Shown here: one piece after another, positions 34,603 through 43,709 of the stretch
How positions within the stretch are numbered: position 1 is the first letter of the stretch
How the letters are laid out: each line of letters opens with the position of its first letter
Assembly (NCBI GenBank): GCA_963780805.1
Contig: CAWADP010000007.1
Coordinates: 248,001-312,000 of the forward strand
Direction of reading: 5' to 3'
Length of the DNA: 64,000 nucleotides
Source: JASHVB01 sp963780805
GTDB taxonomy: Bacteria; Pseudomonadota; Alphaproteobacteria; Acetobacterales; Acetobacteraceae
Notes under the pieces: generated by a model
Seen by the model: the letters and a program-made list of their open reading frames with translations, nothing else
Databases searched by the model: none
Told to the model about the DNA's origin: nothing
Position numbers and translations under genes: made by a program

Positions 34603-35886
34603 ATGAGCACGGCTGCTCCCGCCCCCGCTTGCGATCTTCAATCGCCTCTTCTCACCGTTTCCGGCCTAACCGTCCGCTACGGCACCACGGTCGCACTGCA
34701 CCGGCTCGATCTGTCGTTGAACCGCGGCGAACTGTTCGTGCTGCTGGGCGCTTCCGGTTCCGGCAAGACCACCCTGCTGCGCGCGATCGCCGGATTCCTG
34801 CAGCCCGACGCCGGGCACATCGACCTCGACGGCACCGAGCTTGCCGGCCTGCCGCCGCACCGCCGTCCCGTCAACACCATGTTCCAGTCCTACGCCCTGT
34901 TCCCGCACATGAGCGTCGCCGCCAATATCGGCTTCGGCCTGCGCCAGCAGCGCCGGCCGCGCGCCGAGATCGCCACGCGCGTCGCCGAGATGCTGGCGCT
35001 GGTGCGGCTGGAGGGCTTTGCCGCGCGCCGGCCGCACCAGTTGTCCGGCGGCCAGCAGCAACGTGTCGCGTTGGCGCGCGCGCTGGCGCCCAATCCGCGT
35101 TTGCTGTTGCTCGACGAGCCGCTGTCGGCGCTGGATCGCAACCTGCGGGTGGAAACACGCGGCGAACTGGTGCGGCTGCAGAAGCGTCTCGGCACCAGCT
35201 TCATCCTGGTGACGCACGACCAGCAGGAGGCACTGACGATGGCCGACCGCATCGGGGTGATGCAGAACGGCAGCCTGCTGCAGGTCGGTACGCCCGCCGA
35301 CGTTTATGAACGCCCGCGAAACCGGTTCGTGGCCGAGTTCCTCGGCGCGGCGAATATCGTGCCGGCGATCGTGCGGCATGACGAACTGCTGCTGCCCGAA
35401 CTTGGGGTCACCGTCCGCGCCGCGACATCGGCCGTTCCCGGGCCGGCGCTGCTGGCGCTGCGTCCGGAACGGCTGCGCATCGGGCGCACCGATGCGCCGA
35501 ATAGGGTGGCGGGCGTGGTGGTGGAACGGGCGTACGCGGGGGAGGCGCTGACCCATAGCGTGCGTGTCGCCGATGGGACCGTGCTGCGCGTGACGCAGGC
35601 GCTGCATGACGGGCTCGGCGTAGAGCACCCGGAGATCGGCGCGCCGGTTACGCTGTCCTGGCAGCCGGACGCGTGCATCGTGCTGCCGGTGGACGATGGA
35701 GTAACGACGAGGGGTGGGAACAGCAGGACACCCAGGACACCCCCTCCCCTTGACAGCTTGGGCCGCGAAGCGGTCCAAGGCCGCGGCGAAGGGTGCATAC
35801 CACCGACGGCCATTGGGGAACGCGCCCCTCCCCCCGGCCTTGGACCGCTTCGTGGCCCAAGCCCTCAAGGGGAGGAGGTGTCCTAA
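34603..35886 (+). CDS. potA: Polyamine ABC transporter ATP-binding protein with repeat-encoded C-terminal tail
   Basis: About 427 residues from the ATG at 34603; a GTG at 34585 overlapping the potD stop (GTGA) is the alternative start. ATPase motifs: Walker A LLGASGSGKTT, Q-loop MFQSYALFPHM, signature LSGGQQQRVALARAL, Walker B LLLLDEPLSALD and switch LVTHDQQEA. The TOBE-like C-terminal domain runs to about ACIVLPVDDGV. After that, about 60 residues (TTRGGNSRTPRTPPPLDSLG onward to PQGEEVS) are Pro/Gly/Arg-rich and coincide with an inverted repeat in the DNA at 35745-35882. The repeat apparently removed the original stop. The core transporter ATPase should be functional. Confidence 0.92.
   Translation: MSTAAPAPACDLQSPLLTVSGLTVRYGTTVALHRLDLSLNRGELFVLLGASGSGKTTLLRAIAGFLQPDAGHIDLDGTELAGLPPHRRPVNTMFQSYALFPHMSVAANIGFGLRQQRRPRAEIATRVAEMLALVRLEGFAARRPHQLSGGQQQRVALARALAPNPRLLLLDEPLSALDRNLRVETRGELVRLQKRLGTSFILVTHDQQEALTMADRIGVMQNGSLLQVGTPADVYERPRNRFVAEFLGAANIVPAIVRHDELLLPELGVTVRAATSAVPGPALLALRPERLRIGRTDAPNRVAGVVVERAYAGEALTHSVRVADGTVLRVTQALHDGLGVEHPEIGAPVTLSWQPDACIVLPVDDGVTTRGGNSRTPRTPPPLDSLGREAVQGRGEGCIPPTAIGERAPPPGLGPLRGPSPQGEEVS
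35745..35882. repeat. Palindromic repeat inserted at the 3' end of potA
   Basis: Left arm begins CCCTCCCCTTGACAGCTTGG at 35745 and continues through GCCGCGAAGCGGTCCAAGGC. Right arm: CCGGCCTTGGACCGCTTCGT near 35837, then GGCCCAAGCCCTCAAGGGGA. The arms are near-perfect complements over about 40 bases with a central region of about 50 bases. The element is read in frame as the PotA tail. Confidence 0.85.
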
Positions 35887-35926
35887 TCCCAATTCTAATC
35901 CTAAGCCCACTTCCCTGCTGAATTCC

Positions 35927-36853
35927 ATGCCCCGCGCCCGCACTCTTGTCCTGGCCATTCCCTGGACGTGGCTCGGCTTGTTCCTGCTGCTGCCGACAGC
36001 GATCGTTCTGAAGATCGCGCTGGCGCAGGGTGCGGACGGCGTGCCGCCCTACACACCGCTGCTGCATTGGATCGGCGGCGCCCCGCGGCTCCGCATCACC
36101 TGGGACAATTTCTCCCTCATCCTCACCGATCCGCTGTATCGCGGCGCCTTCGTTCACAGCTTGCGAGTCGCCGGGCTTTCGACGCTGATCTGCCTGCTGA
36201 TGGGCTATCCGATGGCGCTGGCCATCGCGCGCGCACCGGAGCGCTGGCGTAACCCGTTATTGCTCGCGCTGATGCTGCCGTTCTGGACCGGCTTCCTGAT
36301 GCGCATCAACGCCTGGATCGGCTTGCTGCAGGACAATGGCTGGATCAACGCCGCCCTTGTGTTCTGCCATTTGTCGCCGCTGCGGCTGCTCTATACCGAC
36401 ATGGCGATGTATATCGGCATCGTTTATACCTACCTGCCTTTCATGGTACTGCCGCTCTATGCGCGGCTGACCCGGCTGGATCCGGCATTGCTGGAAGCCG
36501 CGGGCGATCTCGGCGCTCCGCCGTGGCGCGCGTTCCTGGCGGTGACACTCCCGCTGTCGCTGCCCGGAGTCTGGGCAGGCGCGCTGCTGGTGTTCATCCC
36601 TGCCGTTGGAGAATACGTGATTCCAGAATTGCTCGGCGGGCCGCAGGCGCAACTGATCGGACGCGTGCTGTGGAACGAGTTCTTTCAGAACCGCGACTGG
36701 CCTACCGCCTCGGCGCTGGCCTGCATGCTGTTGGTGCTGCTGCTGATCGTGCCCCTGGGGGTGTGGTTGGCGGCGTCCGTGGCCTTGCGCTGGATGCGGC
36801 GACGGAGCGACGGGCCGGAGGAGTTTGCTTCGGGCCCGCGGGCCTTGCAATGA
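35927..36853 (+). CDS. potB: Polyamine ABC transporter permease
   Basis: 308 residues, about six membrane helices (WTWLGLFLLLPTAIVLKIAL, STLICLLMGYPMALAIA, PLLLALMLPFWTGFLM, MAMYIGIVYTYLPFMVLPLY, SLPGVWAGALLVFIPAVGEY, ACMLLVLLLIVPLGVWLA). The EAA loop that docks on the ATPase is EAAGDLGAPPWRAFLAVTLP. Start ATG at 35927 (MPRARTLVLAIPW). It follows the extended potA by 40 bases; the repeat at the potA end lies in the former intergenic space. Pairs with potC. Confidence 0.93.
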   Translation: MPRARTLVLAIPWTWLGLFLLLPTAIVLKIALAQGADGVPPYTPLLHWIGGAPRLRITWDNFSLILTDPLYRGAFVHSLRVAGLSTLICLLMGYPMALAIARAPERWRNPLLLALMLPFWTGFLMRINAWIGLLQDNGWINAALVFCHLSPLRLLYTDMAMYIGIVYTYLPFMVLPLYARLTRLDPALLEAAGDLGAPPWRAFLAVTLPLSLPGVWAGALLVFIPAVGEYVIPELLGGPQAQLIGRVLWNEFFQNRDWPTASALACMLLVLLLIVPLGVWLAASVALRWMRRRSDGPEEFASGPRALQ

Positions 36854-37058
36854 CACGGCGCGGACCTCGCAATGGCGCGACGGGCGGGACGCACTGCCCT
36901 TCGCGTGTCATGCTGCCCGCAGGCGCACCATCCACGTATTGCGGCAGCCGAAATCGGCAAAGACGTGGATGGCGCGCCGTTGGGCCCCACGACCAGGGGG
37001 GCGGGTGTCGCAATGCCATGGAGGGCGGTGCAGGCATGACACTGCGCCTCGGCGGCCA

Positions 37059-37859
37059 ATGACTCGAAGCGCGCCGCTCATCGCCTGGCTGATCGTGGGC
37101 TATGCGTTCCTCTACGCGCCGATCGCATTCCTGGTCACGCTGAGCTTCAACGCATCGAGCCTCGTCACTGCCTGGGCCGGCTTTTCCACCCGCTGGTACG
37201 TCGCTCTCGCGCATGATGACACCCTGATCGACGCCGCATTGCTGTCGCTGCGCATCGCCGCGGCGTCCGCCACCCTGGCGCTGATCGTCGGCACGCTGGC
37301 GGGCTATGCGCTGGCACGCTTCGGACGCTTCCGCACCCGCATCGCCTTCACCGCCGCGGTCGCTGCGCCCCTGGTGCTGCCGGAAGTCATCACCGGCCTA
37401 TCCCTGCTGCTGCTCTTCGTCGCGTCCGAGCAAGCCATCGGCTGGCCGGCACAACGCGGCGCCGCGACGGTGACGCTGGCGCACGCCTCGGTGTCGGTGG
37501 CCTATGTCGCCGTGGTGGTGCGGGCGCGCCTCGCCGACGGCGGCACCACGCTGGAGGAAGCCGCCGCCGATCTCTACGCCCCGCCCTGGCATGCCTTCGC
37601 CCTGATCACCTTGCCCCTGCTTGCGCCGGCGCTGGTCTCCGGTTGGCTGCTCGCCTTCACCTTGTCGCTGGACGACGTGGTGGTGGCGAGCTTCACCTCC
37701 GGCCCCGGCGCTTCCACGCTGCCGATGGTGGTGTTCTCCTCCATGCGCCTCGGCCCCACCCCGGAACTCTACGCGCTGGCGACGGTGATCATCGCGCTGG
37801 TGACCGTGGTGCTGCTCGGCGTCGGCTGGGTGCAGCGCCCGCGCCGGCCAGAGAATTAG
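37059..37859 (+). CDS. potC: Polyamine ABC transporter permease
   Basis: 266 residues, about six membrane helices (APLIAWLIVGYAFLYAPIAF, TLALIVGTLAGYALARFG, AAVAAPLVLPEVITGLSLLL, LLAPALVSGWLLAFTLSLDD). EAA loop: EEAAADLYAPPWHAFALITL. The motif VVVASFTSGPGASTLPMVVF is typical of PotC/PotI. ATG at 37059. The 205 bases between potB and potC (36854-37058) hold no gene but contain an imperfect inverted repeat (GCACCATCCACGT near 36923, ACGTGGATGGCGC near 36964). So another repeat has probably entered the operon. Confidence 0.92.
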   Translation: MTRSAPLIAWLIVGYAFLYAPIAFLVTLSFNASSLVTAWAGFSTRWYVALAHDDTLIDAALLSLRIAAASATLALIVGTLAGYALARFGRFRTRIAFTAAVAAPLVLPEVITGLSLLLLFVASEQAIGWPAQRGAATVTLAHASVSVAYVAVVVRARLADGGTTLEEAAADLYAPPWHAFALITLPLLAPALVSGWLLAFTLSLDDVVVASFTSGPGASTLPMVVFSSMRLGPTPELYALATVIIALVTVVLLGVGWVQRPRRPEN

Positions 37860-37923
37860 TTCGCAGTGCATCGCGGCCCACCTGTGCTAGCGTCAGCCCC
37901 AATAAATCCAGGGAGGCCAGGCC

Positions 37924-39618
37924 ATGGGCAACCAACTGCTCAGCTACGTCCACGGCGCGTCCGACATTCCGCTGCGCCACGAGACGATCGGCACTTGCTT
38001 CGACAACGCCGTCGCGCGCTGGCCGGCCCGTGAGGCCTTCGTGGTGCGCGACCAGGGCGTCCGCATGACGTTCGTCGAGATGCAGCGTGAGGTGGACCGG
38101 CTGGCGGCGGGATTGCTCGCGCTGGGTCTGCAACCGGGCGACCGCGTCGGCATCTGGTCGCCGAACAACGCCGCCTGGGTGCTGACGCAGTACGGCACCG
38201 CCAAGGCCGGCCTGATCATGGTAAACATCAACCCGGCCTACCGCATCGCGGAACTGGAATACGCGCTGAACAAGGTGGAATGCCGCGCGCTGATCTGCGC
38301 CGACCGGTTCAAGACCACCGACTATATCGGCATGCTGCGGGAGCTGGCGCCGGAGATCGACGACAGCACGTCCGGCGCATTGCAGGCACGGCGCCTGCCG
38401 CACCTGCGCACGCTGATCCATATCGGCGATACCGACGAACCGGGGTTCCTGACTTTCAACGACGTGCTGCAGCGGGGTGGTCCGGCGGAGCATGCGCGGC
38501 TGGCGGAACTGGCGGAGACGCTGACGCCGGACGATCCGATCAACATCCAGTTCACCTCCGGCACCACAGGCTCGCCGAAGGCGGCGACGCTCACCCACCA
38601 CAACATTCTCAACAACGCCTTCTTCATGGGCGTGGTCGGACGCCTGGAGCCGGGTGACCGCTTCTGCATGCCGCTGCCGCTGTACCATTGTGGCGGCATG
38701 GTGTGCGGCAGCCTGTGCGGCGTGGTGAATGGCCTGACGGTGGTCTATCCCGGCGAGGGCTTCGACCCCACCACCATGTTGCAGGCGCTGCACGAGGAGC
38801 GCTGCACCGCGCTTGGTGCCGTGCCGACGATGTTCATCGCCATGCTGAACCATCCGGAGTTCGACCGCTTCGATCTTTCCCACCTGCGCAAAGGCTTCAT
38901 CGGCGGCGCGCCGTGCCCCGAGCCTGTGATGCGTCGGCTGATCGACGAACTTGGCATGGGCGACCTGACGATCGTGTATGGCATGACCGAGACCTCCCCG
39001 ATCAGCGTACAGACCTCCGGCAGCGATACGCTGGCCCAACGGGTGACAACTGTGGGGCGGGTGCATCCGCACGCCGAGATCAAGATCGTCGATCTGGAGG
39101 GGCGCACCGTGCCGCGCGGCGTGCAGGGCGAGATCTGCGCGCGCGGCTATCTGGTGATGCAGGGCTATTGGAACGGCGCCGAGCAGACCGCGGAGGCGAT
39201 CGACCGGGCGCGCTGGATGCATACGGGCGATCTGGGGACGATGGACGCGGACGGCTATATCGCCATCACCGGCCGCAGCAAGGACATGGTGATCCGCGGT
39301 GGGGAGAACATCTATCCGCGCGAGGTCGAGGAGTTCTTGTATTCGCATCCGGCGGTGGCCGACGTGCAGGCGTTCGGCGTGCCGGACGCTTTCTTTGGCG
39401 AGGAGCTGTGCGCCTGGATCAAGCTGCGCGAGGGTGCGGCGGCAACAGAGGAGGAGATACGGGCGTTCTGCCGCGGCCGGATCACGCATTTCAAGATTCC
39501 CCGGTACGTGCGGTTCGTGGAGAGCTACCCGATGACGGTGACGGGGAAGGTGCAGAAGTTCGTCATGCGGGAGATGATGAACAGGGAGCTGGGGCTGGCT
39601 GGGCAGGCGGCAGCGTAG
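37924..39618 (+). CDS. AMP-binding acyl-CoA synthetase
   Basis: 564 residues. ANL-superfamily enzyme that activates a carboxylic acid as acyl-AMP and then acyl-CoA. P-loop-like FTSGTTGSPKAATLTHHN, A5 IVYGMTETSPIS, A7 MHTGDLGTMDADGYI, A8 GRSKDMVIRGGENIYPREVE and the C-terminal lysine motif TVTGKVQKFVMRE are all present. The overall pattern (GNQLLSYVHG start, NPAYRIAELEYALNK) matches the FadD-like medium/long-chain group. The ribosome site GGGAGG is 8 bases before the ATG. It follows potC by 64 bases but is probably a separate function. Confidence 0.94.
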   Translation: MGNQLLSYVHGASDIPLRHETIGTCFDNAVARWPAREAFVVRDQGVRMTFVEMQREVDRLAAGLLALGLQPGDRVGIWSPNNAAWVLTQYGTAKAGLIMVNINPAYRIAELEYALNKVECRALICADRFKTTDYIGMLRELAPEIDDSTSGALQARRLPHLRTLIHIGDTDEPGFLTFNDVLQRGGPAEHARLAELAETLTPDDPINIQFTSGTTGSPKAATLTHHNILNNAFFMGVVGRLEPGDRFCMPLPLYHCGGMVCGSLCGVVNGLTVVYPGEGFDPTTMLQALHEERCTALGAVPTMFIAMLNHPEFDRFDLSHLRKGFIGGAPCPEPVMRRLIDELGMGDLTIVYGMTETSPISVQTSGSDTLAQRVTTVGRVHPHAEIKIVDLEGRTVPRGVQGEICARGYLVMQGYWNGAEQTAEAIDRARWMHTGDLGTMDADGYIAITGRSKDMVIRGGENIYPREVEEFLYSHPAVADVQAFGVPDAFFGEELCAWIKLREGAAATEEEIRAFCRGRITHFKIPRYVRFVESYPMTVTGKVQKFVMREMMNRELGLAGQAAA

Positions 39619-39723
39619 GGAGGAACGGCGTCGGTTGCCCCTGTTTGGTCACAACGAGTACGCGAAACGATGGATGGTGAGCGCACGGCGACGCTGGTTG
39701 CACCTGTGCCGGCACGCAGCAAA

Positions 39724-39876
39724 GCAAGCAAGATGTTTCGCACGGAGGAAGCGCGGAGAACCACGGAGTCCACGGCGAAGGAATTCCATGGAGTGGCTCG
39801 CGCTGCCGGGGAGGTATGCAGGCTCCGTGGCCTTCGTGGATCTCCGCGCTTCCTCCGTGCGAAACATCTTGCTTGC
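39724..39876. repeat. Perfect 36-bp inverted repeat with 81-base spacer
   Basis: Left arm 39724-39759 (starts GCAAGCAAGATGTTTCGCAC), right arm 39841-39876 (ends GTGCGAAACATCTTGCTTGC). All 36 bases pair, and weaker pairing continues inward (CCACGG and CCGTGG). The spacer has no coding signal. The element lies between the acyl-CoA synthetase and a family-A repeat, in a 541-base stretch (39619-40159) that otherwise holds no gene. Confidence 0.95.
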
Positions 39877-40038
39877 CGCACAAAGCCCCCGATGAATGAT
39901 GCGGCAATATCGCACCGCTGGCCCGGTCTTCGTCGCGGCTTGCGGAAGCACGGTAAAGTTGAGCGCCGTACTTTCTCGTCATTCAAACGGCCAGCGCTTG
40001 CGAGTGTCCCGACTCTAACGGTTGACGCCCACCATGAG

Positions 40039-40122
40039 TGTCATTGCGAGCGCAGCGAAGCAATCTCCTGCGAGTGCCGTGCGCTCTCTCCGGGAGATCG
40101 CTTTGCTGCGCTCGCAATGACA
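40039..40122. repeat. Intergenic palindromic repeat, family A (best-preserved copy)
   Basis: Left arm TGTCATTGCGAGCGCAGCGA continuing to AGCAATCTCC (40039-40068). Right arm GGGAGATCGCTTTGCTGCGC continuing to TCGCAATGACA (40092-40122). The arms are complementary with two or three mismatches. The element sits just past the stop of the DUF924 gene and may act as a terminator-like hairpin. Confidence 0.88.
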
Positions 40123-40159
40123 GATCAGCCTATGGCATCCAGGCGTTAGGATCACGACA

Positions 40160-40717
40160 CTAGAATCCCGCGTCCTGCTGCGCGAGATACCGCTGCTCCT
40201 CCGCGGTGCTCTCGCGGCCCAGCATCGCATTCCGGTGCGGAAAGCGGCCGAACCGGCGGATCACGTCGCGGTGGCGATAAGCATGCTCCACGGTTAAATC
40301 CCCCAGGGCCAGCCGTATCGCCTCGAACAACCGGACTAACTCGTGGTGATCGGCAAGGTCTTCGGAATGTTCGAACGGCAGATAGAGGAACAACCGCTCC
40401 ATCGGATGGAGGTCCTTGTCGAGCCCGCGTGACACGGCATCGCGCGCAAGCGCACGGGCCTGCGCGTCGGCGGCGTAGGCTTCGGGCGAACCGCGATGCA
40501 GGTTGCGCGAGAACTGGTCCAGCAACACGATCAGCGCGAGCACCCCGCGCGGGGTGTCCGCCCACTGGTCGAGGCTGCCGTTGCGCGCCGCCTGCAGGGC
40601 CTCGGCAAAGGACGTGCAGGTGGCATCGAACGCTGAATTGGCGACGAACCACTCGGCGCGAAACAACGTGTGGTCGTCTTTGAACCAGAACTCCAGCACG
40701 TTGTCGGGTGCGATCAT
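40160..40717 (-). CDS. DUF924 family protein
   Basis: 185 residues from the ATG at 40717 (MIAPDNVLEFWFKDDHTLFR). DUF924 pattern: EFWF at the start, RGVLALIVLLDQFSRNLHRG, HPMERLFLYLPFEHSEDLAD, and the C-terminal FGRFPHRNAMLGRESTAEEQ and YLAQQDAGF. An all-helical TPR-like fold; biochemical role unknown. Its ATG overlaps the stop of the FAD/Fe-S dehydrogenase gene (ATGA), so the two are translationally coupled. The family-A repeat follows its stop. Confidence 0.92.
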   Translation of the reverse strand: MIAPDNVLEFWFKDDHTLFRAEWFVANSAFDATCTSFAEALQAARNGSLDQWADTPRGVLALIVLLDQFSRNLHRGSPEAYAADAQARALARDAVSRGLDKDLHPMERLFLYLPFEHSEDLADHHELVRLFEAIRLALGDLTVEHAYRHRDVIRRFGRFPHRNAMLGRESTAEEQRYLAQQDAGF

Positions 40718-43617
40718 GCCAAGGCGCGCTCCAGAACGCGCACCGAATGCACGGCCTCGCGTCCGGACAAGTCGCGGATCTGATGCCGGCAGGAGGTGCC
40801 GTCCGCGACGATCAGGTCGTCCGGCCCCGCCGCGCGGACCGCAGGCAGCAATGCCGCCTCCGCCATGGCGCGCGAAATGTCCTGCGTCTCGGCCTGGTAG
40901 CCGAAGCTGCCGGCCATGCCACAGCACGATGACATGATGGGCTTCACCGCGAGCTCCGGCACGCGCTGCAGCGCGCCAAGCGCGGCGGGGAATGCGCCGA
41001 AGGATTTCTGGTGGCAGTGGCCGTGCACGTGCGCAGTCGCCGCGATCGGCCGCAGCACCAGCGCCGGCTTCTCGCGCGCCAGGAATTCAGACAGCAGCAT
41101 TGCGCGCGCGGCCAGGCCATCGCTCGCCGCACCGGGCAGCAGCGACCGGAATTCGTCCCGCAGAGTCAGCAGACAGGACGGTTCCAAACCGATGACCGGC
41201 AAATCGCCGCCGAGCCGCCCCATCGTGCGCCGCGCCTCCTCGCGTGCGTGATCCAGCATGCCGGCGGCGAGGAACGTGCGGCCGCAGCACAGCGGCCGGC
41301 CGCGGTGGGGTGGCATGACGGCGCGATAACCCGCCGCCGCCAGCACACGCAGCGCCGCGCGCAGGTTCTCGGGTTCGAAATAGCGGTTGAACGTGTCGGC
41401 GAGCAGCAGCACCTCGCCGCGCGGATGGGCGGGCGCCAGCGCATCGGCTTCCGCATCGTGGAATGCGTCGCGCCGCCATGCCGGCAGGGCGCGGGAGGCG
41501 GCGATGCCCAACGTGCGTTCCGCCATCCGCCGCAACGGCGCTATGTGGTTGCCTAGGTTCGCCAGGGGCGCGATGCGGTGCAGAATCGGAGCATAGCGCG
41601 GCAGCTCCGCGATCAGCGATTCGCGGTGCGGCACGCCGTGGCGTTCGGCGCGCGCGGCCAGTACTTCCAGCTTCATCTTCGCCATGTCGACGCCGGTTGG
41701 ACATTCGCGGCGGCACGCTTTGCAGGAGACGCACAGCTTCATCGCATCGGCGAGCGCGTCGGAGGCCATCGCATCGGCGCCGAGTTGGCCTGTCAATGCC
41801 AGGCGCAGCGTGTTGGCACGGCCTCGGGTCAGGTGGGTCTCGTCGCGGGTGACGCGGAAGGATGGGCACATTACGCCGGCATCGAAGGCGCGGCAGGTGC
41901 CGTTGTTGTTGCACATCTCCACCGCGCCCAGCATGCCGCCGAGCGGGCCGGGATGGTCCGACCAGTCCAGCTTCGGCATGAAGTCCGTGATCGGCACATA
42001 TCCGGGAGCGTAACGGAACAGCGAACGGTCGTCCATGCGCGGCGGGCGGACGACGCGGCCGGGGTTCAGCATGCCGGTGGGATCGAATGCGTCCTTCACC
42101 GTCTCGAAGGCGCGGGCGAGGCGACTGCCAAACATCGTCTCGTTGAATTCGCTGCGGGCGATGCCGTCGCCATGCTCGCCGCTGTGCGAGCCTTTGTACT
42201 TGCGCACCAGGGCGAAGCATTCTTCGGCGACGGCGCGCATGGTGCGGACGTCGTTGGGATCCTTCATGCTCAGCACGGGGCGGACGTGCAAGCAGCCCAC
42301 CGAGGCGTGCGCGTACCATGTGCCCTTGGTGCCGTGGCGTTCGAATACGTCGTTCAGTTGTTCGGTGTACTCGGCGAGGTCCTCCAGGTTCACCGCGCAG
42401 TCTTCGATGAAGGAGACCGGTTTTCCGTCGCCTTTCATCGACATCATGATGTTGAGCCCGGCCTCGCGCACCGCTGCGATGTCGGCCTGGAAGGCGGGGT
42501 CGGTCGCGCGCACTACCTGGTTAGTTAACCCGAGATCGCCCATCAGCGCATCCAACTCACGCAGCTTGGCGAGCAGGGGGGCGTCCTCGAAACCGTGGAA
42601 TTCGACGATCAGCAGGGAATCGGGTTCGCCCAGCAGCATGGCATCGATCGTGGCGCGGTAGATCGGAATGCCGCGGCCGAGGTCGATCATCGTGCGATCG
42701 ACCAGCTCCACGGCTTCGGGGTCCAGCTTGACGATGTGTTGCGCGGCTTCCATCGCGCGGCGGAAGTTGGGGAACTGACAAATGCCCAGCACCTTGCGTG
42801 GCTTCAGGGGATGCAGCGTCAGTTCCAGCGCTGCCGAGAACGCAAGCGTGCCTTCGGACCCCACCAGCAGACGCGCCAGGTTTTCGCGGCCGGCGGCGCG
42901 GGTGGCGGGGCTCAGCGCGTCGATGTTATAGCCGCCGACGCGGCGAAGCTGCCTGGGGAAGCGTGCTGCGATCTCCTCGGCTTCGGCTGCCCCCAAAGCG
43001 CGCAGGCGCTGGATCAGGTCGGCGATGTTGGCCGGGATACCGGCGCCGAGATTGTCCGGCACCGCACCGAACCGGTGGCGCGTGCCATCAGCCAGGATCG
43101 CGTCGATCGCAAGCACGTTGTCGGCCATCAGGCCATAGCGGATCGATTTCGAACCGCAGGAGTTGTTCCCCGCCATGCCGCCGATCGTGCAGCGGGCGTG
43201 CGTCGAGGGATCCGGGGCAAAGAACAGTTTTTGCCCGCGTAATTCGGTGTTGAGCTGGCCGAGCACCACGCCGGGTTCCACCAGCGCGGTGCGGGCTTCG
43301 GGATCGACGTGCAGCACGCGGCGGAGGTACTTGGAACAATCGATGACCAGTGCCTGGTTGACGGTCTGGCCGCACTGGCTGGTGCCGCCGCCGCGGGGCA
43401 GCACGGGAATGCCCTCCTCGCGCGCGATGGCCAGGGTGGCGGCGACGTCATCGATGCTGCGGGGGACGATGACGCCGAGCGGCTCGATCTGATAGATCGA
43501 TGCATCGGTGGCGTAACGGCCGCGGTCGGCGCGGGAGAACAGGATTTCCCCCGAGGTGTGACGGCGCAGGCGGTCGGCGAGATGCGAGTCGGTCGGTACA
43601 TCCCCACCCCCACTCAC
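40714..43617 (-). CDS. FAD-binding and (Fe-S)-binding oxidoreductase (D-lactate/glycolate dehydrogenase-like fusion)
   Basis: About 967 residues. N-terminal FAD domain of the vanillyl-alcohol-oxidase type: PLGVIVPRSIDDVAATLAIA, LPRGGGTSQCGQTVN and GMAGNNSCGSKSIRYGLMA. The FAD-linked C-terminal part ends near GMLNPGRVVRP. Iron-sulfur part: CNNNGTCRAFDAGVMCPSF and CVSCKACRRECPTGVDMAKM. CCG-type domains follow (LCCGRTFLAAGML, SSCCGMAGSFGY). Such single-chain proteins oxidise D-2-hydroxyacids and feed electrons to the respiratory chain. The start is uncertain: a GTG at 43617 fits the domain boundary, and further upstream the frame runs through a family-B repeat. Coupled to the DUF924 gene downstream. 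Confidence 0.9.
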   Translation of the reverse strand: MSGGGDVPTDSHLADRLRRHTSGEILFSRADRGRYATDASIYQIEPLGVIVPRSIDDVAATLAIAREEGIPVLPRGGGTSQCGQTVNQALVIDCSKYLRRVLHVDPEARTALVEPGVVLGQLNTELRGQKLFFAPDPSTHARCTIGGMAGNNSCGSKSIRYGLMADNVLAIDAILADGTRHRFGAVPDNLGAGIPANIADLIQRLRALGAAEAEEIAARFPRQLRRVGGYNIDALSPATRAAGRENLARLLVGSEGTLAFSAALELTLHPLKPRKVLGICQFPNFRRAMEAAQHIVKLDPEAVELVDRTMIDLGRGIPIYRATIDAMLLGEPDSLLIVEFHGFEDAPLLAKLRELDALMGDLGLTNQVVRATDPAFQADIAAVREAGLNIMMSMKGDGKPVSFIEDCAVNLEDLAEYTEQLNDVFERHGTKGTWYAHASVGCLHVRPVLSMKDPNDVRTMRAVAEECFALVRKYKGSHSGEHGDGIARSEFNETMFGSRLARAFETVKDAFDPTGMLNPGRVVRPPRMDDRSLFRYAPGYVPITDFMPKLDWSDHPGPLGGMLGAVEMCNNNGTCRAFDAGVMCPSFRVTRDETHLTRGRANTLRLALTGQLGADAMASDALADAMKLCVSCKACRRECPTGVDMAKMKLEVLAARAERHGVPHRESLIAELPRYAPILHRIAPLANLGNHIAPLRRMAERTLGIAASRALPAWRRDAFHDAEADALAPAHPRGEVLLLADTFNRYFEPENLRAALRVLAAAGYRAVMPPHRGRPLCCGRTFLAAGMLDHAREEARRTMGRLGGDLPVIGLEPSCLLTLRDEFRSLLPGAASDGLAARAMLLSEFLAREKPALVLRPIAATAHVHGHCHQKSFGAFPAALGALQRVPELAVKPIMSSCCGMAGSFGYQAETQDISRAMAEAALLPAVRAAGPDDLIVADGTSCRHQIRDLSGREAVHSVRVLERALA

Positions 43618-43709
43618 GCCATGGCCGGGCATGTCCCGGCCATCCGCCCCCGATCGACCGTGCGTGGATGGCCGGGTCAGGCCCGGCCATGACGCGGGTG
43701 TTGCGGCGC

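Noticed and set aside
39619..39985. Overlapping short frames on both strands in the gap after the acyl-CoA synthetase
   Set aside because: They all cover the 36-bp inverted repeat, which creates mirrored frames; none has a ribosome site or motif.
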